A DNA stretch of 64,000 bases, taken from assembly GCA_029379385.1 (NCBI GenBank), contig CM055606.1:248001-312000 (forward strand), read 5' to 3'. The stretch comes from Quillaja saponaria. Its lineage: Eukaryota; Streptophyta; Magnoliopsida; Fabales; Quillajaceae. Below the pieces are notes generated by a model. It made no database searches and was not told the DNA's origin. It saw only the letters and a list, made by a program, of their open reading frames with translations. This document shows positions 47,332-60,776 of the stretch, piece by piece (within the stretch, counting starts at the first letter, position 1; each line of letters opens with the position of its first letter). The translations under genes were made by a program, and so were the position numbers.

Positions 47332-47465
47332 ACTTTAGAAGATTCTGTTGGAAAAGACAAAGATATCACGGGCCTTTGATTCTCGTATTCTCGCTCTTTT
47401 TGTTCTTTCCCTTGTTTAAGGTTTGCAGACTTGAAAGTGGGCACATAAAAAAAAATTTCTTTGAT

Positions 47466-47690
47466 TTAGCAAATAATCATTTGGCCAGTCTTAGTTTAGT
47501 TTATTATTTTTGGGTAGACATTGACTGTTTTGGTTGACATGGAGGATAGATTAAAACTCACAAATTGAACTCGCATACTTTAATTCAAAGAAAGCTCATT
47601 TCTTTGAATTAACGAATAATCATTTGGCTAGTCTTAGTTTGGTTGATTATTTTTGTATAGAAGTTGACTGTTTTGGTTGAGAGGAGTATT
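47466..47690. repeat. local duplication of about 75 bp, period about 139
   Basis: AATAATCATTTGGCCAGTCT at about 47471 and its near copy (GGCTAGTCT) at about 47610 are each followed by TTAGTTT, ATTATTTTTG and TTGACTGTTTTGGTTGA. Non-coding. Confidence 0.7.
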
Positions 47691-47699
47691 TGGGAGACA

Positions 47700-48900
47700 G
47701 AAAACATAATATAATTTTTTACTTTCTGTTTTTCAATAAACAGATAATGCAATAACAACGTTTTTCTTTCACTTTCTGGCAAACCCAACACGTAAAAAAG
47801 GGTTTGCAAAAGAAAAAGTAATTTTCTTTTTTAAAAAACAGATAATTCAATAACAGTGCTATCCCTAATTTCTCAATTCTCACTATCTCCGGACAACTAA
47901 CAAAAATAATTTCTCAATTCTTACCCAGCCCTAGTTGACAAATAACAAAAACAGAGTAATTGACAGAAATTATAGTGATGTAGTGTGAAAAATGGGATAG
48001 TAGGTAGGTCTGCAATTTTCCCAATTGACCAGCTCAGTAGATATGCTCTGCTATAGAGCTTTCTTCGAATTAAAATTTTAAGTTCAACTTCTCTTTTCAA
48101 GCAGGGAGAGCTTTATCGCCTGCATCTCAACCAAAACCATCTATTTCCACCCAATCATATCCGAAAATAATAATCCAAACATGGACAAACCAAATGAACT
48201 CTAATTAATTCAGAGAAATCTCGGTATATACATTAGAAGGAAAAAAGAAATAAAGATATTGAAAATATAAATCCTTCTTAAATCTCCAGATGAGATATTG
48301 GCAAACACATAAAATTGACACTATAAAAAAATTTCGGGTAAAAATGATGACTGCTTTTTACTTTCAGTATGCTTTCATTCACCTATAGTGCATGACAATT
48401 TGCACAATATGCTGTCATAACTAAACTCGCGGAAAAATCAAGGCGTCATTAGCAAGGCTAAGTTATTAACTGCAATCCTAACAGATACTTTTCTATATAT
48501 CAAATAATACTATCATGTACACTACACAATTCAATGTTTAAAGTTTATTAGACCAAGCCCACCGACACCACTATGTGCCCATTATGAGACGGCAAGCCCA
48601 TTATCCACTTCCAAATTCAGGCCCATTCCATATTCTAATGAACTTTATATCAACTCTAAAAAGAGGGCCGCATTTACATCTAAAATATTCTAGGCCGAAA
48701 ACACTGAAAATTGTTCGCAAAAGAAGATTTATAATTCCAACAGCCTGTATCGTAACATAAAGAGCCATGCTTAAAGATCAAAAACGAGAACAGTAACAGA
48801 AATACTAGGACAGAACAACTATCAAAGACAAAGTACTAAACCAACAACCAGGAACAACATAAGACCCACAAATCCCTACAAACTACATATTCTAATCAAG
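47700..48900. other. intergenic, nothing recognised
   Basis: AT-rich sequence with no gene. The last 300 bp lie downstream of the RNA-binding protein gene and may include its 3' untranslated region. Confidence 0.5.
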
Positions 48901-48977
48901 AGATCTAGTTTCTCCAGTTTCCAGAATCCCCGCCACCTCTTGAGTAGCGAGAACCACCATCACCGTACCCTCCTCCC

Positions 48978-49691
48978 TCACGACGGCCACCGCCGCCATA
49001 TCCTCCTCCACCACCTACCATATCCACCACCGTTGCCGCCATATCCTCCACCACCACCACCACGACTGTATCCTCCCTCACGACGGCCACCACCGCCATA
49101 TCCACCACCACCTCCACCACGGCTGTATCCTCCACCGCCACCACCTCCGCTTCCACGAGATTGAGCCTCATTCACGGTGATGTTGCGTCCATCAAGGTCC
49201 TGACCGTTCATCGCCTCAATAGCATCCTTCATCCCTTGCTCGGTAGCGAAAGTCACGAATCCAAAGCCTCTTGACCGTCCAGTCTCACGATCATTAATGA
49301 TCTGCAAAATAAAACAAAATTAACATCAGATCCGACCAAAAATTACAAATCTGTACCCCAAAAAAAATAAAAACACCCAAAAATATCGATCGATCTTCGC
49401 CTTTTGTTAGAAGATGAAGATGAACGTACCGATTGGTGAGAGTAATAAAAGAATCATATAGTAACACAGAGAATCATAGTATCAAGTAACACAAACAGAT
49501 CAGAGAACATGGGATCAGATGAGATCGACAAAGCCGAATCCGAATGGTGTCAGATCCGATCCCTGCGACAAACGGACCTTCGATTCAACGATGTCACCGA
49601 AAGGAGAAAATGCCTTCTCCAAGGCATCGTTGTCAGTGGCCCATGCGAGCCCACCGACGAAGCATCTGTACTCAACATCAGCTGAAGCCAT
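48978..49691 (-). CDS. glycine-rich RNA-binding protein (GRP7/8-like)
   Basis: Exon 1 is 49691-49578 (38 codons, [17 protein letters not shown]...). The intron has donor GTCCGT and acceptor TTTTGCAG. Exon 2 starts at 49301 ([18 protein letters not shown]). The RRM spans about 6-84, with RNP2 CFVGGL and RNP1 RGFGFVTF. A glycine-rich domain with RGG, YGG and RREGG repeats follows. Such proteins bind RNA and act in cold, clock and splicing control. The exon 1/intron position is the one known for GRP7-type genes, which also regulate themselves by alternative splicing of this intron. The written frame goes off at about 49016, in the glycine-rich tail, giving [12 protein letters not shown] and a stop at 48978 (145 residues). 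The next frame continues [20 protein letters not shown] to a stop at 48905, so an extra base, or a sequence error, is likely. The RRM is intact. Confidence 0.9.
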
Positions 49692-49784
49692 TGAAATTGA
49701 AAAAGGAAACCCTACGAAATTGAAGAATGTGCCTCAATTGAAAGTAAAGAAAGCACGAGGAAGTTAGGTTGGCCAATGGCTTTG

Positions 49785-49792
49785 TTATATAG
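49785..49792 (-). promoter_or_regulatory. TATA box of the RNA-binding protein gene
   Basis: CTATATAA on the minus strand, about 95 bp upstream of the start codon at 49691, giving a leader of roughly 60 nt. Confidence 0.6.
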
Positions 49793-49799
49793 CCCGGGG

Positions 49800-52700
49800 T
49801 GTCTAACTAGGGTTAACTATTCGTGTTTGATTTGCATAATTCTTTCCGCCATTCACGGTGCACGATTTTAACCATGGTTAAACAACTGGGTGTAAAATGA
49901 TCTGGTGTGTTTGGTTACGCATACATGTAAACACTTGTACCAGTTTGGCTCCCTTACATTATCATTGGCCCCTTTATTGATTTTGCAAAAAGGGATATTC
50001 ACACTTGAGGATAAACTTTAATCGTATCCAAACATGTCGATAACGAGCGTCAAATACCATGGTTTGCCGCTTAACCAAGTGGGGCCAAGGTCACGTGTTT
50101 GAGTATGTAGATATCTAAGGACAGATATTTAGAACCAAAGAAAATATCAGAGAGATGAAAGGACGTCTATGTCCCTGGACTCTTCTTGAAATTTGTGTTC
50201 TACCATAAAATATCTTGTTGAGCTTCGGGCTAGGCTTTGTTTGGCATGTAAGGATTAAAATTCATAAGAGACCAAGGCCCATACTAGAGATCACTAAACA
50301 GTTTTCTCAGTATTGGGCTTGATCAATTTTGGTCCAACCTAGACAATTCCATGTTCCTAAAACAAACATAACTCGAAGTGCACAATACTCGATTCCTGAC
50401 CTCCCACTCAAATATATTAAAAATATATATATATGCTTACAAAATTATCTTAGTTCAATTGGAAATTATGTAAGGTCAAATTGTGGAAAAGCATGTGCTA
50501 CAATAAATGAAATATAGATGCTTCTCCAAAAAAAATATAAAAAAGCCCAATACAATGGGCAAGTCTTTTTGGTAACTGTCACCAAACCTTGAAGCCCAAA
50601 ATTTGTGAGATTTAAGCCTTAGTGTGGTCGATTTTTAAGACATTTAGTTTACTTATTAACTGTTTTAGTCATTGAGGAATTATTTTTGTAATTAAAGCCT
50701 TTAGGTTCAATTGTTTCTATTTTCACCGTTCAAGATTTGACTTTTTTCTAAATTGAATTCTTAATCAATCCAAAATAACTAAATTTAAATGGAACATAAT
50801 ATACTGAGTTGATATAAATAATAATACATAAAAAAAATAAAATTATTTCGTAACATCTTGGTTTAGACGTGTTTATTCTTATTTCTTAATTTTAATAAAA
50901 AATTTTGAAAAAAAAAAAAAAAAGCAATTACCTTGATTTGTTGATATCTTATTTTCCCTTTTTCTTTTCTTTAGGTTTACTAGTTAATTTCCAATTACAC
51001 TACCAATTACTAATATTACCTATTATGAGTTGAAATCAATCAAATTCATAATTAGCTACGTTTCCTGTGAAGTATTATAACTTCCTAACCAAGTGGAAAA
51101 GTCACTTTACAAATTAACTAGGACTACTTAATTAACATTATCATACTCTGCAAATACAGAATTAGTAGGCTATACAAGAATCTACCACTAAATTCCTATT
51201 AGGTATGATCTACTTCTTCCAAAATAACATAAACTTTATGCTATGAACAATTCTTCACAACACCTTAAACAACCATGCACCGCCACTCAATCAGCAAACC
51301 AAACCAGTTCTTTCTCATAGTGTTGTTCAATCTGAAAATACATGGAAAACATTTAAAAAGTGAGTTTGGAAATAACTCAGCATGTAGTTTTGAGAACGTA
51401 TACAATTTAAAAACATTTATGTCACCCTAGTTTGAAAATAGTCAGTAAGTCCCGAGCTTGATCAAAGCTCACCAGGTTAATCTATTGATGGACAATATAT
51501 ACTCTTTTACAAGTGTCCCATGTAGGAAACAGTACAATAACTTACAGTATGAGAACATCCACAACATTAGTCTTACAATTGTGCAATTACGAAAACATAG
51601 TTTTCAGTTGGGACAAATGTCTCAAAATACAATACTTTCATTTGTAGCTCAACAACTATCAATGTATAAAACTCATTTCAATGAACTTTCAATAAAAGAA
51701 GTTTCCTCCACAATGGCTTCCAGCTTATGCATTCTTTCATGCAAAAACAATTTCAATGCATCAATCAAAGACAACAATGAAAACCTTTGTATGCATGCTT
51801 ATCAATCAATTCACTTATTTTTCTTTCCAGAAATTCTTATTTAACATTGGAATTTCAAATCTCAAATTCATCAAAATCAAATCTAAATTTATGAGTAAAA
51901 CAACACATTTCCATTCAATTTAATTCATGAACTCTTGCTAATTAACTCACATTTATCCTGCTTGGTTACACTACCCTTTTCGTTCCTTCTTTTTCGTTCT
52001 ATTCCACCCACTTATGCCTTAAAGTCTACTTCTATTCATTCCTCTTTAAACAATAATACACTCATGCCTTCCTCTAAACTTGAAACACACACACTTTTAC
52101 ACATTTTCTTTCTTCTTTTCCAGCCCGAGGTGCACACAAGAACACACTTCCACATTTCTTTTTCTTATTATCCGAGACACAGCGACACTAACACTCATTT
52201 TCTTTCACTTTCTTACTTAAATCCTTCCTAATCAATTTCATTTTTCTCACAAAATCACTGACTTAATATACCAAATTCTCCCGTTCAACAAACAACACAC
52301 TCTAGTTCATCACCTCCAACCCGAGACCAACACCCCTCACTCTCACTATCAAATTCTGATTTCTTGCTAGGAATTTTCAATTTTTAGAAAGAGACAAAAA
52401 AGAGATTTCAATAAATTGTATTTAATGAGGTCCCACAATGAAAAAAAAGTAGGATGACAATATTTAAATAATTGAATTATTAGTTAAACAAATTCCAAGA
52501 TGGATATGGACTGAGGTGCAATGTGGTGCACCGCCCGTGGCTGGGGCATGGCGGGCATTGGCGCACTTTGCACATATGGCACCCTCTAGCCCAGACTGTT
52601 CTATCTTGGGATATTAGTTTGCTATAACCCATTGCCTTGCCTTTTTTCCTTGTTTTGTTTCCTCTCTTTCCCACTGCAATAGTCACGAGAGTCCCTAGCA

Positions 52701-52900
52701 GGAGTGATCAAGGAAATTTATTTAATTCTTTTTTTTTTTTTTTACTTTTTGGATTGGGTATTTTTAGGAGATGTGGTATGCCTAGATTAAAATAACACAT
52801 AAATTTTCTAGTCCTAAACATCACCTGATCATTAAAAATAAAAAATAAAAGTCCATTTCAAGATATAAAGAAGTTCAAAAATTTGAATATAATCACATTT
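49800..52900. other. intergenic, nothing recognised
   Basis: After about 150 bp of likely promoter the sequence is AT-rich. Open frames at 51458-51844 and 51935-52231 are uninterrupted but have no motif and low-complexity composition. I do not call them. Confidence 0.5.
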
Positions 52901-52906
52901 TTTTAA

Positions 52907-53798
52907 AGGCTAGTTTGGTATGCAATAATGAATATTCTTTCATTTAGTACGTTATTAATCTCAAAATACTCATTCTATTCTAGCCATTTTATTTTATAAA
53001 AGTAGAAATCTTCAAACTCACCTAGGGGGTGGGATTGCTCATTCCTACTTTTATAGAATTGGTTTAGTTTAATTAAATAACAAAAAAAATAATTCTATCA
53101 CATAAAATAAAAAGTTGGATATTAATAAAATAATATTATTATTCATAAATGAAAATATTTATTTATTATTTAATTTAGTCAAATGACAAAAATACCCTTC
53201 ATATCACATTAAAAACTATAAAATCATATAAAATAAAATTAAAAAAAAATTTCTATAAAATAATAATAAATCAATTCATTTTAGTCAAATGACAAAAATA
53301 CCCTTCATATCATTGTAAATAATATCATTATAAATAAATAATTTAGTTAAATAATTTTAAACTAAAATATTAATAAATAATAAAAATAAGAAATAAGAAA
53401 ATAGATATAATTAATAATAAAATAAATATAAGTAATAATAATAATAATTAATTAGTTAATAATAAATAAATAATATAATTTTTTTTTAAAAATTAAGAAT
53501 TATATATATTTCATAAATTATGTTTAATTTGGATACTTTATCTATAGAGAGATATTTTTTTCATTTTGAAATAATTTTTTTTTTTTACGTTGTCTATAGA
53601 GGGATATTTTTGTCATTTTAACAAGACTTTGATATTATTTCATGTCTAAAAATTACATAGAAAATTAATAAATAGAATGAAATAATTATTCCTCACTGGT
53701 GCTACCAAACAATAGCATTTCATTCCATTTACATTCCATTCCCATTCTCTTTCTTATTCCAATTCCACAAATATCATTCCTGCATACTAAACTAGCCT
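52907..53798. mobile_element. MITE-like non-autonomous DNA element, 892 bp
   Basis: The left end AGGCTAGTTTGGTATGCA (52907-52924) is matched, with one mismatch, by the inverted right end at 53781-53798. The interior is AT-rich and non-coding, with two internal near-repeats: GTCAAATGACAAAAATACCC at about 53179 and 53284, and CTATAGAG...GATATTTTT at about 53541 and 53592. Near both ends the words CATTCxATTC occur in opposite orientations. A target duplication could not be recognised. The ends resemble hAT-type MITEs, but the superfamily is not certain. A related right end lies at 26740-26892. Confidence 0.7.
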
Positions 53799-53804
53799 GC
53801 GTAT

Positions 53805-56800
53805 TGTACCAAATCCTTGATTTAAGATTTTTTTTTAAGGAGGGAGAGGAAATGGAGTGTTACATATGTCCTTCCAAAGCTTACTTTTTTAATTCCTCCA
53901 AATTGGAAGAATTTGAAGAAAGATGATAAATTACATTATAATATTTGTATATAGTGACTAATATACCCTTATCTTTCTATTAAATATTCACTAATACCCA
54001 AATAAGATAAATAATAAGTGTCATTTTTTCTTTATTATATTCTATTCTCATTTCCCTCCAAACTCCCTATTAAATAGACCCTAAGTTTATAAATAATACT
54101 AGGTCAATAAGTACACACAACTAAATTGTTCCCAAAAAAATAAACGTAGCATTTCTCTAATTTAATTGTTTCCTCTTTCTTTGATAAGTTTTATGTCAAA
54201 CACATGAGATAAAGAAATTAAAAAGCCACTATATGTTCAAAACATCTCTTGATTATTATAAGAGAGCAGATTTTTGAGAACGTGAACTTTGTTTGTTAGT
54301 TAATTTGTTTTTGTTTGTTAGTTTATTTGTTTTCGCTTTCACATGTAAGCAAAAGGTAAATAAGTAGAGAGTCGATTATGATAACATTGATTATTAGTTT
54401 AATTATTACAACAACAATATTTTTGATATTCAGGTATTCGAAAATATGAAAATATCTTAATGAAGCGTGCTTGCTTACAAATACCAATTAGCAGAATATG
54501 ATCAAGTCAAAGTTATAATTTTCAAGTAGAATGATCAATAAGAAAATGCCTTGCCTTTATCAAATCTTATAAGGTTCCGAAATCTTAGGATTAGCTAGTA
54601 TTAAAAAATATATAATCCTTTCATTATCTTCACACTTCTGAATCTATTAAGAAAAGTATATAGAATAAAATCCTCATAAATTTTTAGTTTCAGCATAATT
54701 AATTTTTATAAGATTAAAGATATAATTACTCGAGATATACGTAAAGAGACGATTAAAACACATATGACTTCTAAACAAATAAATGTATGAAACAAAAAAA
54801 AAAAGCTTTCGTGTACTCCTTTCTGCTTCCCTATTGTCCTCCATATCTAATTCATGTACACGTCTAGTTATACATATTAAAGTTGGTTATTACTAGTTAT
54901 AAGTTTCGGGATGCGTACAAATCTTGGTGAAGGAACTCTATACAATAATTTTTGTTTTTTTTGGGGTAAAGAGGGGCACTAGAAATTAAAAGTTTACAAA
55001 GTCTTGGGTACATGTTCCTAAAGCTACAAATTACAAATCTTAAAAAAGACGGCATAGTATGAATAGTAAAATGTTATGTTTTGGTGTTTCGATGATTGCA
55101 TATCCTTGATCTTATAATAATTTTTATGTGCAATTATTTCCTAAATTTTAATCGTATTTTGTTTTGTGTACTCATTTACCTTAACAACAGTGGATTCTAT
55201 GTATAATTCTTTCATTTTCTTGTACATTTTTTTTTTTGTGTTAAAAAAAATTATAATTATTTTGTGAATAAGAATGCTCTTATAATAGAGAGTTACCTTC
55301 CTTTTGCCTAATTTATAGGCATAATGAATCTCATTCAGACCAACAAATACATATATCTTTTTATAAGAAGAATAAATTTTTTTGTTTTCTAGTTTTTCAG
55401 GTTTTTTTACCGACATTGTGTGAGACTAATTTTTCGACTCTGTCGCGACTGGGAGACTCTCCCATTAATTACCTGCTCCGAGATTTTAACTTATTTTCTT
55501 ACCTAAGAATGCAACTCAGTTATTATTACGTCCTAACCTTTCTTGATATGAGAAAAATATTCTTTGTACACAATTAACATAACAATTTCTTTTAATTGAG
55601 TCTAATTGACTTTTCTATTTATCTTTTTGTGAGAGGAATATTCTTGTACACTGATCATTATATCAAATTCTTTTAATTAAGCCTATAATTGACTATTTAG
55701 AAAGGTATCCTACACCATGATTATATAATTACTTGGTTCATTTGTATACATCATGTACAGCTTGACATGCTTGTGCGCCGCCACTAATTGCCATTACTTG
55801 AAGACCCCCAACTTGTTTTTATTTATTTATTTATTTTTTGCTAATGAAGACCCCCAACTTCAATTTGATACAATTTAGAGTTAATCTAAAAGGTAAAACA
55901 GAATCTTTTGATCAGGTTTTCATACAAAGCTAAAAATATAAACTATATGGAGAAAATTAATATAAAAAGGAAACCACTTTTATCAAGGGTAAAGCAATAT
56001 CATCGAACTATGAATTAGTTGTCATACTCATCACAAATATCCCTCGCTATAAATATATATTTATAAGATTTGTCTACCGGCACTTGTTAAGATTTTATAA
56101 ATAAAAATTTTGTAGTATTAATTATAATAGTTAACTTATTATTTCAATAATATTTAATATATAAATTGTTATTTTTGAAAAGTTTAAAATTTTAAAATAC
56201 CGTATTTATTACACTTTAACAAGTACTCTTAAGATATGTGTTAAAAAAATTCATATATATATATATACTGCTTGATATCTAGTTTTATAAATATAATAGG
56301 AATTTATAATTGTTACATTGCTTCATGTGGTCAAGAAAGAGATTATATGTAATTCATCATCTAAGTAAATTAAGAGTGACTCTATGTGCATCAAGTAAAC
56401 TCTAGTATTTTTTATAAGTTTGGTGTGTATTTTTTTTTTTTTTTTGAACATATGTATTATAAGAATATTTATTAAATTTAATAAATACAGTCATTTGAAT
56501 TTGAAATACTTTTAAAATAATAAATCATTAATTGCGTTGCACTGAAATTATTATCATCCACTATAATAAATGTAAAAAAATAAATATTATCTTAACAATT
56601 GTCCTAATAATACCCTATTTAAAAAATTAGCTTACTTACTTTATTAGTTTGTCAAAATTGGAGTATTAATATTTTAAGCAAAAAATACACACCGATGATA
56701 TTCATTTTCACTATTAGAAAATTATATATTCATTTACAATATTTCTTTGTGCGCGAAGACTTATATTTCTTTATAATTCGATCCTCACCGGAAGTGATTT

Positions 56801-59800
56801 ATATTTTCTCTACAAGTACAAGCACATTGTTATTATTTAGTTAAAAGAGTAATGTTATGTTCACGCAAAGATAAATTTATTGAAAAAAATACTAATAATT
56901 AAATTTTTTATAAGTGATTGATAAAATGAGATAACTTACGATACAAATTTATTGTTCTCTTTTAAAGAAATTATTACTAGTTCTTATGAGTTTATCTATG
57001 TATGATCAGTTATGTGAAAGTTCTTATGAGTTTATTTTTGTATGATAAAGTTATGTGAAAAAAAATTAAAAATGTACATAGCATGTGTAAAATCTAAAAT
57101 GAAGGCACTAGTTAATTTAGGGGTGGTTTGATTACTTTAATCAAAAGAAAATGCAGTTGATTGAGTAAATCGTTCACAAAAGGACATTAATGCAAGTTGC
57201 TAAAAGGGGAAAAATTAAATGATGAAATATTTTGAAAGTGAGAGAGTGTTAATTACTTGGACAAGTACATGGCAGCCATCACTCACTGAGAGCCAAACAA
57301 ATGGTACACGTAAGCATCCAGTGGTAGGTATTACCATTACCAACTAATTAGACAAGTAATAATAATAAGAAGAAGAAAGACCATTTGCTGGTTGACCTAA
57401 CCTTTTCTAGATGATGACCCAATTATAAATTGTTTATTTTATTTTATTTTATTTTTGTTCAAATACAATATTTTATAATTCTTTATTTTTTTTAGATTGG
57501 AAAAAAAAAATCCAACAGGGAAATATTTGGTCCTTATTGAATCTATAGGCATCAAGAAGGTTGGATTATTGTTATTCTTAATCACAAACTAAAATTAATT
57601 AAGCTTGTTTTATTCAGTTTGTCAGTATTAGTGAGTTGTTACTTGTTAGAACAATAAAGTTAGTTTGATCGAGTATATTTTTAAACTTATTCATAATATT
57701 TTTTTTAGTTTTTTTTTTTGAGAAATAATGATTTGTTTTATATTAACCAAAAAAAAAAAAAATCAATTAGGGCATTAAAATTTTATAATATATTTCTTTT
57801 ATTAGTTAACAAAAGCTCAAAAAATGTATGAATATTCTTTATAAGTTTAACAATCATGTAATATTCGAATCAATTTATTACTCACAATTTCATTATTGCA
57901 CATGTATAATCCAATCCAAGAGATATAGACATTTATTTTTTTTAATTGAAAGACTCGTATTTCAATTTCACTCATACTCAAAACTCAATAAACTCAATAA
58001 AATCAAATAAAATTAGTTTTAATTATTACAGAGATTTGGCGCATCATACATGTAAGAATAATATAATAATAAAAATTAATTAATAAACTTTTATACAATA
58101 TTTCTTAATAGCGAGATAATATAAGTTTATAATTATTGGTTTATCTTTTTATTATATTTGACACTAACAAATTATACGTAACGAGGGCAACAATACACAA
58201 TAATACAACAACGATATATAAATTATTATTTATAAATTATATAAATTTATAATATCTAATTTTACACAATACACAAAATCACACTAAAATGTCCAAGACT
58301 AAGATGCTTCAACAACGTATCTAAAACACTAATAGTATCAATTTTTTGTATGTTTCTCCTTGTCTCCTTGTTATTTTCACAGTGACTTACTATTGCTTTT
58401 GGAACAGTCATATATATGAAATAAGATATTCTCCCATGTCTTTGTCCTTTGGTTCTTTTTCTAATTTTTTTTTTCAATTTGGGTGGGAGATACTGATATT
58501 CGTTCATGTCCATTGATGGTTGCAACCCAAGAATCAGAGTATTGACCACTAAATCATGTAGTTGACTACACTATTGTACAGAGTATGCCTTTATAAAAAT
58601 AAAAGAAATAAATAAAAATATTATTGAACGAGAAAGAAAAACGGAGTTGGTTCTTTATTGTGGGAAATAAATAAGGTGGATTTTAGAAACAATATGTGAA
58701 AAAGAGGTGTGTGCGACTATGCGTGTTGTCAAACATTTAAGCACAATATGAATGAAATTAAGGATAAGAAACGTTTTAGGTGAGCAGAAGAGCCGACATT
58801 GTAGAAACTTAACTATTTCTGAAATTGAGTGTCAAACTGTTGAATAAATTTTATAAGTTAATATAAGAAAAAAAAATCATGTACCAATTATTTTTAATCA
58901 GTTAACACTGAATTAGTCTAATGATAAATAAATTTAATAAATATTTTTTAATGAGAGTCTCTTTTACTTTAGCTTGCAATGATAGTAAATTTATATTTCC
59001 ACTAATAATAACATTTACTTGTAAAAGAATTTTAAACATCAACCCGATATAAATGTTATAGTATCTTTTTATTGTTAAAAATGAAAAAAATTATTAAACT
59101 TATGTAATTAATAACTCAAATGATTTGACATTAAAATTTATTCTTGACCTTTCTTATTCAAAGTCCGGCCTCTCGTATACAACTTCAGAGGCATAAGCCT
59201 CTCTCATATACAAATTTAGAGGTCTATGCCGCAATTGAAACCAGTTCAAGCCGCAATAGTTAGGTTTGAAAATTATTAAGAATTAAATATGATTATTATG
59301 ATTTTCTTTCCTCTAATTCTAATAAGAACTTGGTTCATAACCTTAATTAAAAAACAGAAAGATAAAATGGATGTGGGTTGGAGGTTTAATTTTTCTCCTT
59401 ATATTATTATTATTTAACACTGATCCTAAAAGTATCTCTAAAGAATTTGCTGATTTTCATTAAATTAAGAAAAATATTGATCTGATTCTTTTGTAATCCC
59501 AAATTAAGTAAAAAATCTTCAACATTAATTTTTCACCTAACCCATAACCAAGATAGATGCACATAAACAAAAATGACAATATATAATTAGTGCAGTGTGA
59601 GAAAGAAAATGGTGTCTTTATTAATTTTCCTAAATTGTTGAGAATAAAGATATTAATTAACTCTTGCAATTTCTTTTCATTCATATTCTCTAAAACAAAA
59701 CTGCACATACCAACCTATATTAATGTGGGTGTTTTTATGGAGAAAATTTTCTTGTGCACAAACACTTTCATGTCAAAATGGACAGACCTCATATGGTGGG

Positions 59801-60000
59801 ACCCACCTATATTAAAAGTTTGTTTAAATAATATAAAAATAATCCAATCTTTTTATAAAATAATGAAATTTGTCAAATAATCTTACATGGAAAAATAAAT
59901 TTCTCTCTTTCCCTCGTTAATGAGTAAATAAGCATACATTATACGATACAAATGTAGATACTACATAAAGAGAGATCATAGACAAAAAGGTAAAGAGAAA
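53805..60000. other. long intergenic region, nothing recognised
   Basis: Strongly AT-rich throughout, with many homopolymer runs. No coding, RNA-gene or transposon-end signal was found. Open frames on either strand (for example minus 58549-58262, plus 59590-59880) lack motifs and look random. Confidence 0.5.
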
Positions 60001-60020
60001 TACGTTGAGACAGAAAAATC

Positions 60021-60030
60021 ATATAAAAGG
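60021..60030 (+). promoter_or_regulatory. possible TATA box ahead of the LRR-RLK transcription unit
   Basis: ATATAAAAGG is followed about 20-30 bp later by the start of a GC-richer stretch. If used, transcription would begin near 60050, giving a long leader before the ATG at 60777. Confidence 0.35.
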
Positions 60031-60039
60031 AAGTTGGAC

Positions 60040-60295
60040 TAGAGCATTAGTTTTGAAGACTAGAGCGTTAGTTTTGGGACTAGGCGGGATTACCGGAGGT
60101 CAAACCCCCTTAAAACCCTTCGGTGCCGGACCAGCTTCCGTGTCAGAATCCCAACTCGTCGAGCATCTGGTCCTATACCTGACTCACCCTCCTGGGGTTT
60201 TGCCCATTAGGTACACTGGTACAGTGCTGTTTGCAGCTCAGGGAAGCCACTATGGAAATTTAGCTTTAAGGAGTCATGGGATATTCAGAGCTTAA
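60040..60295. other. GC-richer segment upstream of the LRR-RLK, unexplained
   Basis: This stretch is far less AT-rich than anything for kilobases to its left. One frame is open (plus, 60005-60295, including GAGPASVSESQLVEHLVLY), but I recognise no family. It could be leader sequence with an upstream ORF, a promoter-proximal CpG-rich segment, or a fragment of another gene. Confidence 0.4.
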
Positions 60296-60581
60296 AGAAG
60301 AGACCAGATTTTTTTTGTCTCGTTAATTTTCGGAGTGGCACAGAGGGAAGGAGCTCGTGGCAGCCATAGAAGCTTAGCTGTGTTAGAGTAAATGAGTGTC
60401 ATAGTCCACTGCTTTTCTTGTTCAACCATATCTCTCTCTCTCAATTTTATTTTCTTTTTAATGTCTTTTTAGTTTTCTCAAAATTTTAATTTCCCATCTC
60501 CTTCTAAGAGAGAGAGAGAGTAGCTAGAGAGAGAAGAATTGACATCACCAGAAGTTTGAAGAATCAAAGATTGTCATTGAG

Positions 60582-60696
60582 GTAAGGGTTTTTCCTACTC
60601 TTGTTTCCCTTTTCTTTTACATGAGAGAGAAAGTAAGACTTTTTAGAGAAAAAAAAATGCAATCTTGTGTACTGGTATTTCTGATTGTGATTACAG
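60582..60696 (+). other. probable leader intron of the LRR-RLK gene
   Basis: A GA-rich leader (60500-60540) ends in TTGAG followed by GTAAGGG, a strong donor. A possible acceptor, GATTACAG, ends at 60696. This would remove 115 nt from the 5' untranslated region. It is inference from splice consensus alone. Confidence 0.45.
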
Positions 60697-60776
60697 TTAA
60701 ACTTACATACACATATACATACATATATGAGAGCAAGATGGCAATGTTTGGATCTTTGGGTCAGCGTTAATAAGAC

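Noticed and set aside
48030..48115. tRNA-like stretch with AGCTCAGTAGAT near 48041
   Set aside because: The A-box-like word is not followed by a proper B box at tRNA spacing, and the arms do not pair. Possibly chance or SINE debris.
51458..52231. Two consecutive open frames of 128 and 98 codons
   Set aside because: Low-complexity residues, no recognisable family, no splice or codon signal.
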